Shown here: positions 35,390-41,970 of the stretch, piece after piece
Position numbering within the stretch: position 1 is the stretch's first letter
Layout: each line of letters begins with the position of its first letter
The notes under the pieces: generated by a model
Databases searched by the model: none
What the model saw: the letters and a program-made list of their open reading frames with translations, nothing else
What the model was told of the DNA's origin: nothing
Translations under genes and position numbers: made by a program
From: Butyrivibrio sp.
GTDB taxonomy: Bacteria; Bacillota; Clostridia; Lachnospirales; Lachnospiraceae
Reading direction: 5' to 3'
Assembly: GCA_017620235.1 (NCBI GenBank)
Contig: JAFZQT010000020.1
Span: 1-41,970, forward strand
DNA: 41,970 bases

Positions 35390-36043
35390 TTGAATATTTT
35401 TGAAGAAGTGAAAGCCCGTGTTTCGGCAAGGCATGTTGCAGAAAACTACGGACTGAAAGTTGGCAGAAATGGAATGGCCTGTTGCCCGTTTCATAATGAC
35501 AAGCATCCAAGTATGAAGATAGATGATTCACACTATCACTGCTTTGGATGTGGGGCTCATGGAGATGCTATAGGATTTGTGGCAGCCATGTTTGGGCTCG
35601 GTCAATATGAAGCGGCATGTAGGATCAATGAGGATTTCAATCTTGGGATTTGTGTGGATGCTTCAATGAGTGAAGCAGAACAAGCGGAACTTTCAAAGCA
35701 GATTCGTAACAAGAAAAAGATTACGGAAATCAAAGATCGGTTCGGTATTTGGAAGAAGACAAAAACGGATGATCTACTTGAGTGTGAGAGGCTGATTGAG
35801 AAAGCAGAAAAAGCTGTTATAGATTCACCGGATCCACATGTTGTGATCATTACGGGAAGCTTTGTGTACCTGATGCATATTAAAGCAATCGTAGGATACT
35901 GGTTGGATATCCTTTGCTTTGGAACAGAGGAAGAAACTAAAGAGTTCTTCATGACTGAAGGAAAGGAGGTGGATCGTATTGTCGCAAATATTGAGCGAGC
36001 AGGAAATGACATCCTGGGAAGAAGTAGAAAAGCGGTTGGATAA
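35390..36043 (+). CDS. CHC2 zinc-finger primase-like replication protein
   Basis: 217 residues. The N-terminus has the zinc-finger CHC2 pattern of DnaG-type primases: ACCPFHNDKHPSMKI (Cys31/Cys32, His35) and YHCFGCGAHGD (Cys51, Cys54), followed by the helix that goes with it (FVAAMFGLGQYEAACRINED). The TOPRIM catalytic domain of full primases is missing, so it is a stand-alone recognition domain working with the next protein. The start is TTG 35390, fixed by GGGAGG. Its last 65 bases overlap the VapE-like gene in another frame. It is probably a replication initiation factor of the element. Confidence 0.85.
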   Translation: MNIFEEVKARVSARHVAENYGLKVGRNGMACCPFHNDKHPSMKIDDSHYHCFGCGAHGDAIGFVAAMFGLGQYEAACRINEDFNLGICVDASMSEAEQAELSKQIRNKKKITEIKDRFGIWKKTKTDDLLECERLIEKAEKAVIDSPDPHVVIITGSFVYLMHIKAIVGYWLDILCFGTEEETKEFFMTEGKEVDRIVANIERAGNDILGRSRKAVG

Positions 36044-37343
36044 TAGCCGCTCATATACGGTGGAAGAAGTAGCCGGAATGCTTTCCGTAAATGATAAGGG
36101 AAAGGCGAATCAGGGAATCGATAATTGCATGATTGCGCTAATGTATGATCCTGTTCTTTCTGGGGCAATATGTCATAACGATTTAACCGGTAAAACGGAC
36201 ATTATTAAAAATCTTGGCTGGGATAAACCTACCGGTGGTGGAATCAGGGATGTCGATATCGATCAGATTGAATGGTATCTGGAACGGACATACGGATTGA
36301 AGAATTATAAAGCCATCGGCAAAGCCCTCAACATCGTTGCAAGTCAAAATCATTTCCATCCTATAAAGGATTATCTTGAAAAACTGGAATGGGATGGAAT
36401 CAGCAGAATCGGAGATTTACTGCCGAAGTATCTCGGTGTTGAAAAGTCAGAATATGAGACTGAAATCATGACACTTCTCATGCAGGCTGCGATTCACAGA
36501 ATTTATGATCCTGGATGTAAATATGAGATTATGGTTTGCCTTATCGGCGGACAGGGAGCGGGGAAGTCTACGCTCTTCCGGCTCCTGGCTATAAAGGACG
36601 AATGGTTCTCTGATGACTTAAGACGGTTGGATGATGATAATGTTTACCGAAAGCTTCAGGGCCATTGGATCATAGAAATGCCGGAAATGCTTGCAACGGT
36701 AAATGCAAGGACTGTTGAAGAAATCAAATCCTTCCTTAGCAAGCAAAAGGACAATTATAAGATCCCTTATGAAGTGCATCCGGAGGACAGGCCCAGGCAA
36801 TGCGTTTTTGTCGGTACAAGCAATACACTGGATTTTCTCCCCTTGGACAGGACCGGAAATCGAAGATTCGCTCCGATCACGGTCCATATGGAAAAAGTAG
36901 AAAAGCATATCCTTGAAGACGAACAGGAATCCCGGAAATACATCAATCAGGTTTGGGCGGAGATGATGGATTTCTATCGAAGGAATAAACGCTTTAAACT
37001 GAAACTATCAGGGAAGACGGCGGAGTATCTTAAGGAATTGCAAAAAGAGCATATGCCGGAAGATACAAATGTCGGAATTATTCAGGCTTGGCTCGACAGC
37101 TATAAAGATGATTATGTATGTAGCCGGATGATTTACCGAGATGCGCTTGGAAGAGATTCCGATAACCCGAAGCAATGGGAGCTTCAGGAAATCGGAAACA
37201 TTATGAACAACAGCATTGAGGGATGGGAGAAAGGTCCGCAACATCGATTTGCTGATTACGGTCAGCAAAGGTGCTGGAAGAGGACGAAGCCGAGGAATGA
37301 GTTCCTTCCGGTGCCGGATGATGTGGAGCTGCCTTTTGAATAA
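35979..37343 (+). CDS. VapE-type P-loop replication protein (primase-helicase-like)
   Basis: 454 residues. The Walker A motif GGQGAGKST (190-198), Walker B-like WIIEMPEM and the arginine-rich GTSNTLDFLPLDRTGNRRFA are the signature of the VirE/VapE family, found in integrative elements, satellites and phage. These act with small primase proteins to start replication of excised DNA. The start is TTG 35979: AAAGGAGGT lies 9 bases upstream and inside the preceding gene. It is followed at once by the large inverted-repeat block, a likely binding site. No other replication gene is present in the element. Confidence 0.85.
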   Translation: MSQILSEQEMTSWEEVEKRLDNSRSYTVEEVAGMLSVNDKGKANQGIDNCMIALMYDPVLSGAICHNDLTGKTDIIKNLGWDKPTGGGIRDVDIDQIEWYLERTYGLKNYKAIGKALNIVASQNHFHPIKDYLEKLEWDGISRIGDLLPKYLGVEKSEYETEIMTLLMQAAIHRIYDPGCKYEIMVCLIGGQGAGKSTLFRLLAIKDEWFSDDLRRLDDDNVYRKLQGHWIIEMPEMLATVNARTVEEIKSFLSKQKDNYKIPYEVHPEDRPRQCVFVGTSNTLDFLPLDRTGNRRFAPITVHMEKVEKHILEDEQESRKYINQVWAEMMDFYRRNKRFKLKLSGKTAEYLKELQKEHMPEDTNVGIIQAWLDSYKDDYVCSRMIYRDALGRDSDNPKQWELQEIGNIMNNSIEGWEKGPQHRFADYGQQRCWKRTKPRNEFLPVPDDVELPFE

Positions 37344-37493
37344 AAAAGTCTTTTGAAACGCGTTTACAGATTTTGTTTACAAGCGGTTGTTTACATTTTT
37401 GTCAACGGGATTGTTGACAAAAGAAGTGAGCAATGATGCGAGCTTCGACGCTTGTAAACAATGTAAACGCGATTCGATGAAAAGACTTTTTTA
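37341..37493. repeat. Nested inverted-repeat and TGTTTACA iteron block, candidate replication origin
   Basis: Three pairs of perfect inverted repeats are nested: TAAAAAAGTCTTTT (37341-37354) with AAAAGACTTTTTTA (37480-37493); CGCGTTTACA (37359-37368) with TGTAAACGCG (37462-37471); and TTGTTTACAAGCG (37373-37385) with CGCTTGTAAACAA (37449-37461). Inside is a fourth pair, TTTTGTCAAC (37397-37406) with GTTGACAAAA (37413-37422). GTTTACA or its complement recurs about seven times up to 37520. The block starts at the VapE-like stop codon. As RNA the outer stem ends in a T run, so a terminator role is also possible. Confidence 0.6.
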
Positions 37494-37716
37494 TAAGAAA
37501 ACTGTAAACGCGCCAGGTAAACGCGTGAGCAGTTTTCGCAATCGGCATCCACGGGGACCATGTGGGTGCCGGGCTCTCCGCAGGAGTCCTGCTGAAGGCA
37601 ACCCTCGGTAGAGCGACTTATGTTTTGATACGCAGTGTCAAAACTAATAAGGCGTTACTCTTGACAAGAGTAACAGAACCCCGGCGAATACGCCGGTACC
37701 CGCTTAGGCGGAGAAA
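37494..37716 (+). other. Hairpin-rich candidate oriT upstream of the relaxase gene
   Basis: No gene is visible here. Successive stems are: GGCATCCAC/GTGGGTGCC (37544-37570), GCTCT/AGAGC (37573-37614), GTTTTGA/TCAAAAC (37622-37644), GTTACTCTT/AAGAGTAAC (37654-37674, perfect), CCGGCG/CGCCGG (37681-37696, perfect) and CCGC/GCGG (37700-37711). Two further TAAACGCG repeats lie at its left. Dense hairpins just before a MobV relaxase gene fit an origin of transfer. TTGATACGC within it equals half of an XRE operator. Part of the segment repeats the leader before the excisionase gene. Confidence 0.5.
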
Positions 37717-37749
37717 ATGAAAACAAATCTATGGAAGGAGAAAAAGCCT

Positions 37750-39072
37750 ATGGCAAAAACAATTTCTTTTGTAAAAGGAAAAGGAAGCCTCCGCCATAAT
37801 AATCGTGAGTTTATAGCAAACAATATTGATAAGGCGAGGGTTCCGTGGAATACCGTATATATTCAGAAACCGTTACAAGAAGCATATGAGGAAATCTTTG
37901 GAAATGCGGTAAGTGATTATAACGCAAAACAAAAAAGAAGTGACAGGAAGATAGATGATTATCTTACCAAAATTAAAAATTCCGGGAACAATGAAAAACA
38001 GTTTTATGAGACAGTTGTACAGATTGGCAAACTTGATGATACAGGAGTGCTAGATGAAAACGGAAATCTGTCTGAGGCAGCAAAGGTTGCCAGGGATATC
38101 CTGGATGAATATGCAAGGACATTTCAGGAAAGAAATCCGAATCTGATACTCTTCAACGCGGTCCTTCATATGGATGAGGCAACTCCGCATCTTCACTTGG
38201 ATTATATTCCGGTGGCGCATGGATATAAAACCGGACTCTCCACAAGGAACAGTCTTACAAAAGGTTTACAGGAAATGGGGATTGCTCCGGCGGTTAGCAA
38301 GTCTGATACGGAAACTATGCACTGGCAGGAAAGAGAAAGGGCTTTTATTTCTGAATTGTGCAAGGAACATGAAATAGAAATTGAAGTACTTGGTGTAGAG
38401 CGTGAGAGTTATAGTATTCCGGAATATAAACAGGCAATGAGAGAAAAAGAAGCTGCCGAAGCAGAAATTGAAATTCTCAATGCGGAGAAGATGGAGGTCG
38501 AATCAGTTATTGCAAATATGGATCAGGATCTGAAATCCGGGAAGCAGGAAATTGAGGAACAGAAAGAAATCTTAAAAGGTATCACAGACCAAATATCCGA
38601 TGCGGAGAAAAAAGTGGCGGCAAAGGAAAAAACACTTGATAAGATACTTGATGCCGGCAAACCGGTGGAAAAGGAAATTGCTGAGATTAAGTCTCAAGTA
38701 TCGGAGGTTACATGCTTCTTTGGAGGAGAACCGATGGTTAAGCTTCCAAAGAAAACTTATGAAAGGATGCTTTCGAGGTATCGTGTTGCTGGGACGTTTG
38801 AAAATCTCAATCGGCAATATGCCAGTGCAATTGAGGCGAAGGACAAGACCATTGCTGGGCTAAAAGAACAGATTTCTTCACTGAAGAGTAAAGTCAGAGA
38901 GTTCACAGATTTCATTTCTGAACATGGTCTCATGGGAGTATTTAAGGAATTTATCAGGCCGAAGTCTTTGAAGGAAAAGCTGGAAATCGGAAAGCAAAAA
39001 TCTCGTGAGATGGAATCTCAAAAGAGAAAGCTAACTGTTATAACTGATAAAAAACATGATATAGCAATCTAA
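37750..39072 (+). CDS. MobV/Pre-type plasmid-recombination relaxase
   Basis: 440 residues. The N-terminus MAKTISFVKGKGSLRHNNRE and the metal-binding motif HMDEATPHLH (His140, Glu143, His147, His149) mark the MobV (Pre/Mob) family, which nicks oriT and leads single-stranded DNA into a recipient using another element's conjugation machinery. Residues about 230-330 form a Glu/Lys-rich coiled coil, usual for the family's C-terminal part. ATG 37750 follows AAGGAG; an in-frame ATG at 37717 would add 11 residues. No type IV secretion genes are seen, so the element is mobilizable rather than self-transmissible, at least in what is visible. Confidence 0.92.
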   Translation: MAKTISFVKGKGSLRHNNREFIANNIDKARVPWNTVYIQKPLQEAYEEIFGNAVSDYNAKQKRSDRKIDDYLTKIKNSGNNEKQFYETVVQIGKLDDTGVLDENGNLSEAAKVARDILDEYARTFQERNPNLILFNAVLHMDEATPHLHLDYIPVAHGYKTGLSTRNSLTKGLQEMGIAPAVSKSDTETMHWQERERAFISELCKEHEIEIEVLGVERESYSIPEYKQAMREKEAAEAEIEILNAEKMEVESVIANMDQDLKSGKQEIEEQKEILKGITDQISDAEKKVAAKEKTLDKILDAGKPVEKEIAEIKSQVSEVTCFFGGEPMVKLPKKTYERMLSRYRVAGTFENLNRQYASAIEAKDKTIAGLKEQISSLKSKVREFTDFISEHGLMGVFKEFIRPKSLKEKLEIGKQKSREMESQKRKLTVITDKKHDIAI

Positions 39073-39117
39073 TGTTGCTATCTTTTGGAAGTGATTAAAA
39101 GAAAGGAACATGAAAAA

Positions 39118-39459
39118 ATGGATATTGTGGATGAAGGAATAATTCTAAGACTGATAGAAGCGCATAATAACAAAGATGAGAGGGAGTTCGGAAGAACGTG
39201 CAAAACTATAGTAAAAGCTTTTGAAGAGAGAGGACAGCCCGATATAGCTGAATTGATAAGAAATAGGATATATGAAAATGCAAATGAAGAATCGGATTCA
39301 ACATCAAATGATTCTAAGGCGTTACGCTACAGTATACAGCTTTCGTGGCTGAATCAACTCCGTAGGAGTGGTATGATAAGTGATGATGAACATGCAAGGG
39401 TTTTAAGACAGCTCAGAAAAGACTATGATATAGTTTCTGAATGGTCTCCGAAAAATTGA
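39118..39459 (+). CDS. Small helical protein of unknown function
   Basis: 113 residues. The first half (ILRLIEAHNNKDEREFGRTC, followed by VKAFEERGQPDIAELI) resembles the short helical segment before the ATPase domain of some AAA proteins, but no ATPase follows. The second half, after a Ser-rich linker, ends LNQLRRSGMISDDEHARVLRQL, a short helical hairpin like those at C-termini of small membrane or phage proteins. AAAGGA precedes ATG 39118; an in-frame TTG at 39085 is an alternative. It lies 46 bases after the relaxase stop. No function can be assigned. Confidence 0.6.
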   Translation: MDIVDEGIILRLIEAHNNKDEREFGRTCKTIVKAFEERGQPDIAELIRNRIYENANEESDSTSNDSKALRYSIQLSWLNQLRRSGMISDDEHARVLRQLRKDYDIVSEWSPKN

Positions 39460-39490
39460 GTCCACAAAGCAAATGACCAGGAGGTAAGAA

Positions 39491-40048
39491 ATGATTTCTA
39501 CACTATATGAACCATTCCAACATTGGTCCGAAACAGGTAGTGTTTATATACTGTCAGATCTTCATTTTGATGACAGTGATTGCAAATTGATGGATCCGAA
39601 TTGGATTAGTCCCAAGGAACAACTTGAGATAATTAATAAGATAGTATTTAAGTGTGATACTTTTGTTTGCCTGGGCGATGTGGGAGACCCGAAATATGTG
39701 CCGATGATAAAGGCGCGGAAAAAGATCCTGCTTTTGGGGAATCATGATGCGAGAGGCACATATAAGGATTTATTTAATGAGATTTATTCCGGTCCGCTAT
39801 TTGTTTCGGACAAAATTCTTCTATCACATGAACCGATATATGGTCTGCCATGGTGTCTTAACATTCATGGACACGATCATAGTGGCATTGAAGTATATCG
39901 AGAGGGGTGCAAACATATAAATCTGGCAGCAAACGTGTGTGGATATAGGCCGGTTAACCTGGGAAAGCTTATAAAGGATGGGGTTCTTTCGGATATAGAT
40001 AGCATACACCGACAGACGATTGATAGGGCTATTGAGAGGAAAAACTAA
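39491..40048 (+). CDS. Metallophosphoesterase
   Basis: 185 residues. The five motifs of calcineurin-like phosphoesterases are present in order: SDLHFDD, GDVGD, GNHDARG, SHEPI and IHGHDH. Such two-metal enzymes cleave phosphomonoesters or diesters, including cyclic nucleotides or nucleic-acid ends. Similar short phosphoesterases are common in phage and mobile elements. GGAGG precedes ATG 39491. The gene lies between two unrecognised genes in the cargo part of the element, so its substrate is unclear. Confidence 0.88.
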   Translation: MISTLYEPFQHWSETGSVYILSDLHFDDSDCKLMDPNWISPKEQLEIINKIVFKCDTFVCLGDVGDPKYVPMIKARKKILLLGNHDARGTYKDLFNEIYSGPLFVSDKILLSHEPIYGLPWCLNIHGHDHSGIEVYREGCKHINLAANVCGYRPVNLGKLIKDGVLSDIDSIHRQTIDRAIERKN

Positions 40049-40052
40049 TGAT

Positions 40053-40169
40053 TTGAAACAGATATGCTTTCTATATTTGGAGGGTGAGCCCTATGCTGAA
40101 TGGAGCTTAATAAATAAAATTAAATCAAGGCATAAAGATTTGTATGGTTGGTGCCGATATATCAGATAA
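40053..40169 (+). CDS. Possible very small protein
   Basis: A short open frame (38 codons from TTG 40053, or 45 from TTG 40032) reads QICFLYLEGEPYAEWSLINK and ends YGWCRYIR. Its composition (Trp, Tyr and charged residues, no low-complexity) looks protein-like. The ribosome site is poor (AGAGGA, 12 bases before 40053), and no ATG is available. It may be a degraded gene or a real microprotein overlapping the phosphoesterase end. Confidence 0.3.
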   Translation: MKQICFLYLEGEPYAEWSLINKIKSRHKDLYGWCRYIR

Positions 40170-40232
40170 GGAGCAGTGCCTATTTCTATTTGTGCATTGT
40201 TTTACTATATTGTTATCAAGGAGGATGACACT

Positions 40233-40682
40233 ATGCGAATACTTACCAATGTACCAAAAGCAGAGTTAGATTATCTTGCTAATCAGCCAACAGCCAAGGC
40301 TATGATAGAAAAAGTAAAAAGTGAAGGAATCTATATTCCTGAGGGAGATACTCAGGGGGCTGCGGAATTTGTCGCTATGAGGAAACAGCAGAAGCAGGAG
40401 GATTCATTACAAATTTCTAACGAAGGGCTGGCTGCTTTGAAAAAACAAAGTGAAGATAACGAAAAGAAAGCCAAGGAAGGCAATACTGAAGAAGATCGTA
40501 TCAAAGAGGAAATTGAAAAACTGAAAAAGGAACTGGCTGAGATACAGGCTAAGCAGAAAAAATCTGAACAAGCTAAGAAGGCTTTAGAGGGAAAAGCAAA
40601 TGCTATTACGCAGCAAATATCAGCTTTGAGTATGCAACTGATTCAAGTGCAGAAAATGAATAGCGAATCGGGTTCAGTTTAA
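40233..40682 (+). CDS. Coiled-coil protein with a GLAAL motif, unknown function
   Basis: 149 residues. N-terminal MRILTNVPKAELDYLANQPT and then a short globular part including GIYIPEGDTQGAAEFVAM. The motif ISNEGLAALKKQ follows, and a long coiled coil (about residues 70-140) rich in Lys, Glu and Gln. No signal peptide. ATG 40233 follows AAGGAGG; an in-frame upstream start at 40176 lacks a site. The GLAAL motif also occurs in the next gene, suggesting a shared interaction or family. It is probably element cargo. Confidence 0.7.
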   Translation: MRILTNVPKAELDYLANQPTAKAMIEKVKSEGIYIPEGDTQGAAEFVAMRKQQKQEDSLQISNEGLAALKKQSEDNEKKAKEGNTEEDRIKEEIEKLKKELAEIQAKQKKSEQAKKALEGKANAITQQISALSMQLIQVQKMNSESGSV

Positions 40683-40762
40683 TTTACGAAGCTATGTGTT
40701 CAAACAGACGATAGACGAATAGAAACGGATTTCAAATAATAAGCCAAAGGAGGGCAAACATT

Positions 40763-41707
40763 ATGGCAGGAATTAACACAAATTATAGTCAGTATTATAA
40801 AGGTACAGAGCATATCAAGGGATATGGCTCTAACTCAGCACAAAAAGATACCGTTGTCCGATATCAGTTCAATACAACTGATGAAAAGGGAAACAAGGTA
40901 ATGGATAAGATGTCCAAAGAAGAAACCATGCGTGTTATCAATGACATATCTTCACAGTATGGTGAAAACGTGATTGTCGAATTTTCGGGAGATGGTTTGG
41001 CTGCGTTGGAGGAATACAAAGGGAAGATGGGGCTCCCTGAAGAACATAAGGAGATACCGGATGGAATGCTCACGTTTTTTGACGATCCGGAGACTCTTTC
41101 GGCAGATCAACTTGCGATAATGAACCAAAAGCATGGGGATGATATGGAGGCTATAATGAAACGATCTGATCCTGATGCCTTTAAGGAATATGAAAAAGCT
41201 CGGAAGGATGGAATTGCTGAAGGAACAGAGAAAGGACTGGTTGCTGGCTTTCGATATATGTATCAGTGGGTTACAAAAAAGGCAAAAAGTAATCCCGGCT
41301 GGATGGATAATGAACAGAAGACACAGAAAGCGCTTGATGAAGTATCTCAAAGGTTTAAGAATGCGTATGTTTCTATCGGGGATGGAAGTAAATTCAATCT
41401 GTCTGGAGATAAAGAGTTCAGTATCATTCTATCCGATGAGGAGTTGAATATTCTTAAGAATGGGAATGATGAGGACAAAGAGAAGATTTATAAACTTATT
41501 GATGAAAGCCTACAGAAACTGTCTGAGTTTAAGGATAGTTATAAGAATGAAGATTTCTTAAAGGAATTCAAATTTGGAATAAGTGTTGGAAAAGGTAACA
41601 CGATTTCATTTTTGGCGCAGTCGGAAAAAGAGTCCTTTAAGAATGACTCAGTAGAAGGGCTGCTAAGCCTGATTCGTGGTGAGAAGACAGAAGATGAGAA
41701 AGAATAA
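40763..41707 (+). CDS. Cargo protein with a GLAAL motif, unknown function
   Basis: 314 residues, no signal or membrane segment. N-terminal about 50 residues are Tyr/Asn/Lys-rich (INTNYSQYYKGTEHIKGYGS), followed by SKEETMRVINDISSQYGENV, then VEFSGDGLAALEEYKGKMGL. The rest is acidic and helical, with DEELNILKNGNDEDKEKIYK near the C-terminus and a Gly-rich strand (FGISVGKGNTISFLAQ) near residue 285. AAAGGAGGGC precedes ATG 40763. It follows the coiled-coil gene by 80 bases in the same direction. The stretch from its stop to 41839 shows no gene. I do not recognise the family. Confidence 0.75.
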   Translation: MAGINTNYSQYYKGTEHIKGYGSNSAQKDTVVRYQFNTTDEKGNKVMDKMSKEETMRVINDISSQYGENVIVEFSGDGLAALEEYKGKMGLPEEHKEIPDGMLTFFDDPETLSADQLAIMNQKHGDDMEAIMKRSDPDAFKEYEKARKDGIAEGTEKGLVAGFRYMYQWVTKKAKSNPGWMDNEQKTQKALDEVSQRFKNAYVSIGDGSKFNLSGDKEFSIILSDEELNILKNGNDEDKEKIYKLIDESLQKLSEFKDSYKNEDFLKEFKFGISVGKGNTISFLAQSEKESFKNDSVEGLLSLIRGEKTEDEKE

Positions 41708-41839
41708 GTCTTTTCTGCTTGCTTCGTTTATGACTGTTTTGTTAGTTGTCGCCGATATAATGGATATCTAATGTAGAAGAAATGGATTGAAGCCACAAAT
41801 ATCAATTGTTTGCTTTGACATAGAATAAAAGTGCTTTTT

Positions 41840-41868
41840 GAGAGTCGTGTAGCAGCGGCTCTCTTTTT
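41840..41868 (+). terminator. Terminator upstream of the phage-like gene
   Basis: GAGAGTCG (41840-41847) pairs with CGGCTCTC (41856-41863; one G-T pair) and is followed by TTTTT. Confidence 0.7.
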
Positions 41869-41891
41869 ATGCCCTGAGGGAGGTGAGGCGG

Positions 41892-41970
41892 TTGTATCCT
41901 GTGAGCGATGCATTCCTGCAGGCGGTGCAGGAGAATACACGAAAATATTATTGGACGGGGAAGATCACAA
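41892..41970 (+). CDS. Start of a phage tail-like structural protein (partial)
   Basis: TTG 41892 follows GGGAGGTGAGG and opens a frame running off the window: MYPVSDAFLQAVQENTRKYY then WTGKIT. This start, with VS(D/N)AF and a following aromatic-basic strand, resembles N-termini of prophage minor tail or tail-fibre-associated proteins of Firmicutes, by memory of the pattern. Only 26 residues are visible, so the call is tentative. It could mark a prophage or a phage-derived structure next to the mobile element. Confidence 0.45.
   Translation, partial: MYPVSDAFLQAVQENTRKYYWTGKIT

Noticed and set aside
37341..37520. CRISPR-like repeats (repeated GTAAACGCG)
   Set aside because: Copies are short, in both orientations and irregularly spaced, with no unique spacers; iterons or an origin fit better.
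37387..37611. Open frame of 74 codons crossing the repeat block and candidate oriT
   Set aside because: It runs through perfect inverted repeats with no ribosome site; the sequence is better explained as structured DNA or RNA.

Overview
This window is most likely chromosomal DNA of an anaerobic Firmicute of the Lachnospiraceae type (Butyrivibrio/Pseudobutyrivibrio-like; inferred from gene content and protein style, not from a marker gene). Supporting signs are strong GGAGG ribosome binding sites with occasional TTG/GTG starts, many lipobox lipoproteins, an MEP-pathway ispE, class 1B pyrK/pyrD, an extended Gram-positive-type SRP RNA and moderately AT-rich DNA.

Layout. 1-1718: the end of a sugar ABC-transporter ATPase and a CdaR/PucR-type regulator. 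1738-4663: SRP RNA (minus strand, with a near-consensus promoter), an Rrf2 regulator (minus), tadA and a solute-binding-like lipoprotein. 4759-8648: an aconitase-family hydratase and a GH9-like lipoprotein whose catalytic motifs look lost. 8734-12418: an alpha/beta hydrolase, a membrane-anchored MurF and Ddl, which together supply and attach D-Ala-D-Ala to the peptidoglycan precursor. 12476-13213: a plsC-like acyltransferase (minus). 13351-18566: a pyrimidine cluster, pyrC-lipoprotein-lipoprotein-pyrK-pyrD, in which two paralogous lipoproteins split the biosynthetic genes.

18770-23461 is an AT-rich insertion: a TetR regulator with its own operator, remnants of a radical SAM/SPASM gene and a FabH-like ketosynthase gene (both appear to have lost their middles), and an intact MacB/LolD-type ABC exporter. 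23644-30887 returns to core-like genes: small membrane proteins, ispE, a DUF1934-like protein, an exported trigger-factor-like lipoprotein, asnS and a secreted coiled-coil NlpC/P60 hydrolase. guaA follows at 30964-32514.

From just after guaA to at least 41707 lies an integrative and mobilizable element (IME). It has an XRE repressor with divergent promoters and operators placed exactly in the -35/-10 spacers, a long structured leader, an excisionase-like protein and a tyrosine integrase, a MobC-like relaxosome protein, a CHC2 zinc-finger primase, a VapE-type P-loop replication protein, a large nested inverted-repeat/iteron block (candidate origin), a hairpin-rich candidate oriT, a MobV-type relaxase and a cargo block (a small helical protein, a metallophosphoesterase and two unrecognised proteins sharing a GLAAL motif). 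The last 79 bases begin a phage-tail-like gene, so phage DNA probably follows.

The most unusual signals are: a composite motif (AATAAGGCG, then a GTTAC/GTAAC hairpin, then GAACCCCGG) found upstream of both the integration genes and the relaxase; the nested inverted repeats after the VapE-like gene; and the doubly deleted radical SAM/ketosynthase remnant. No tRNA, rRNA or CRISPR array was recognised.
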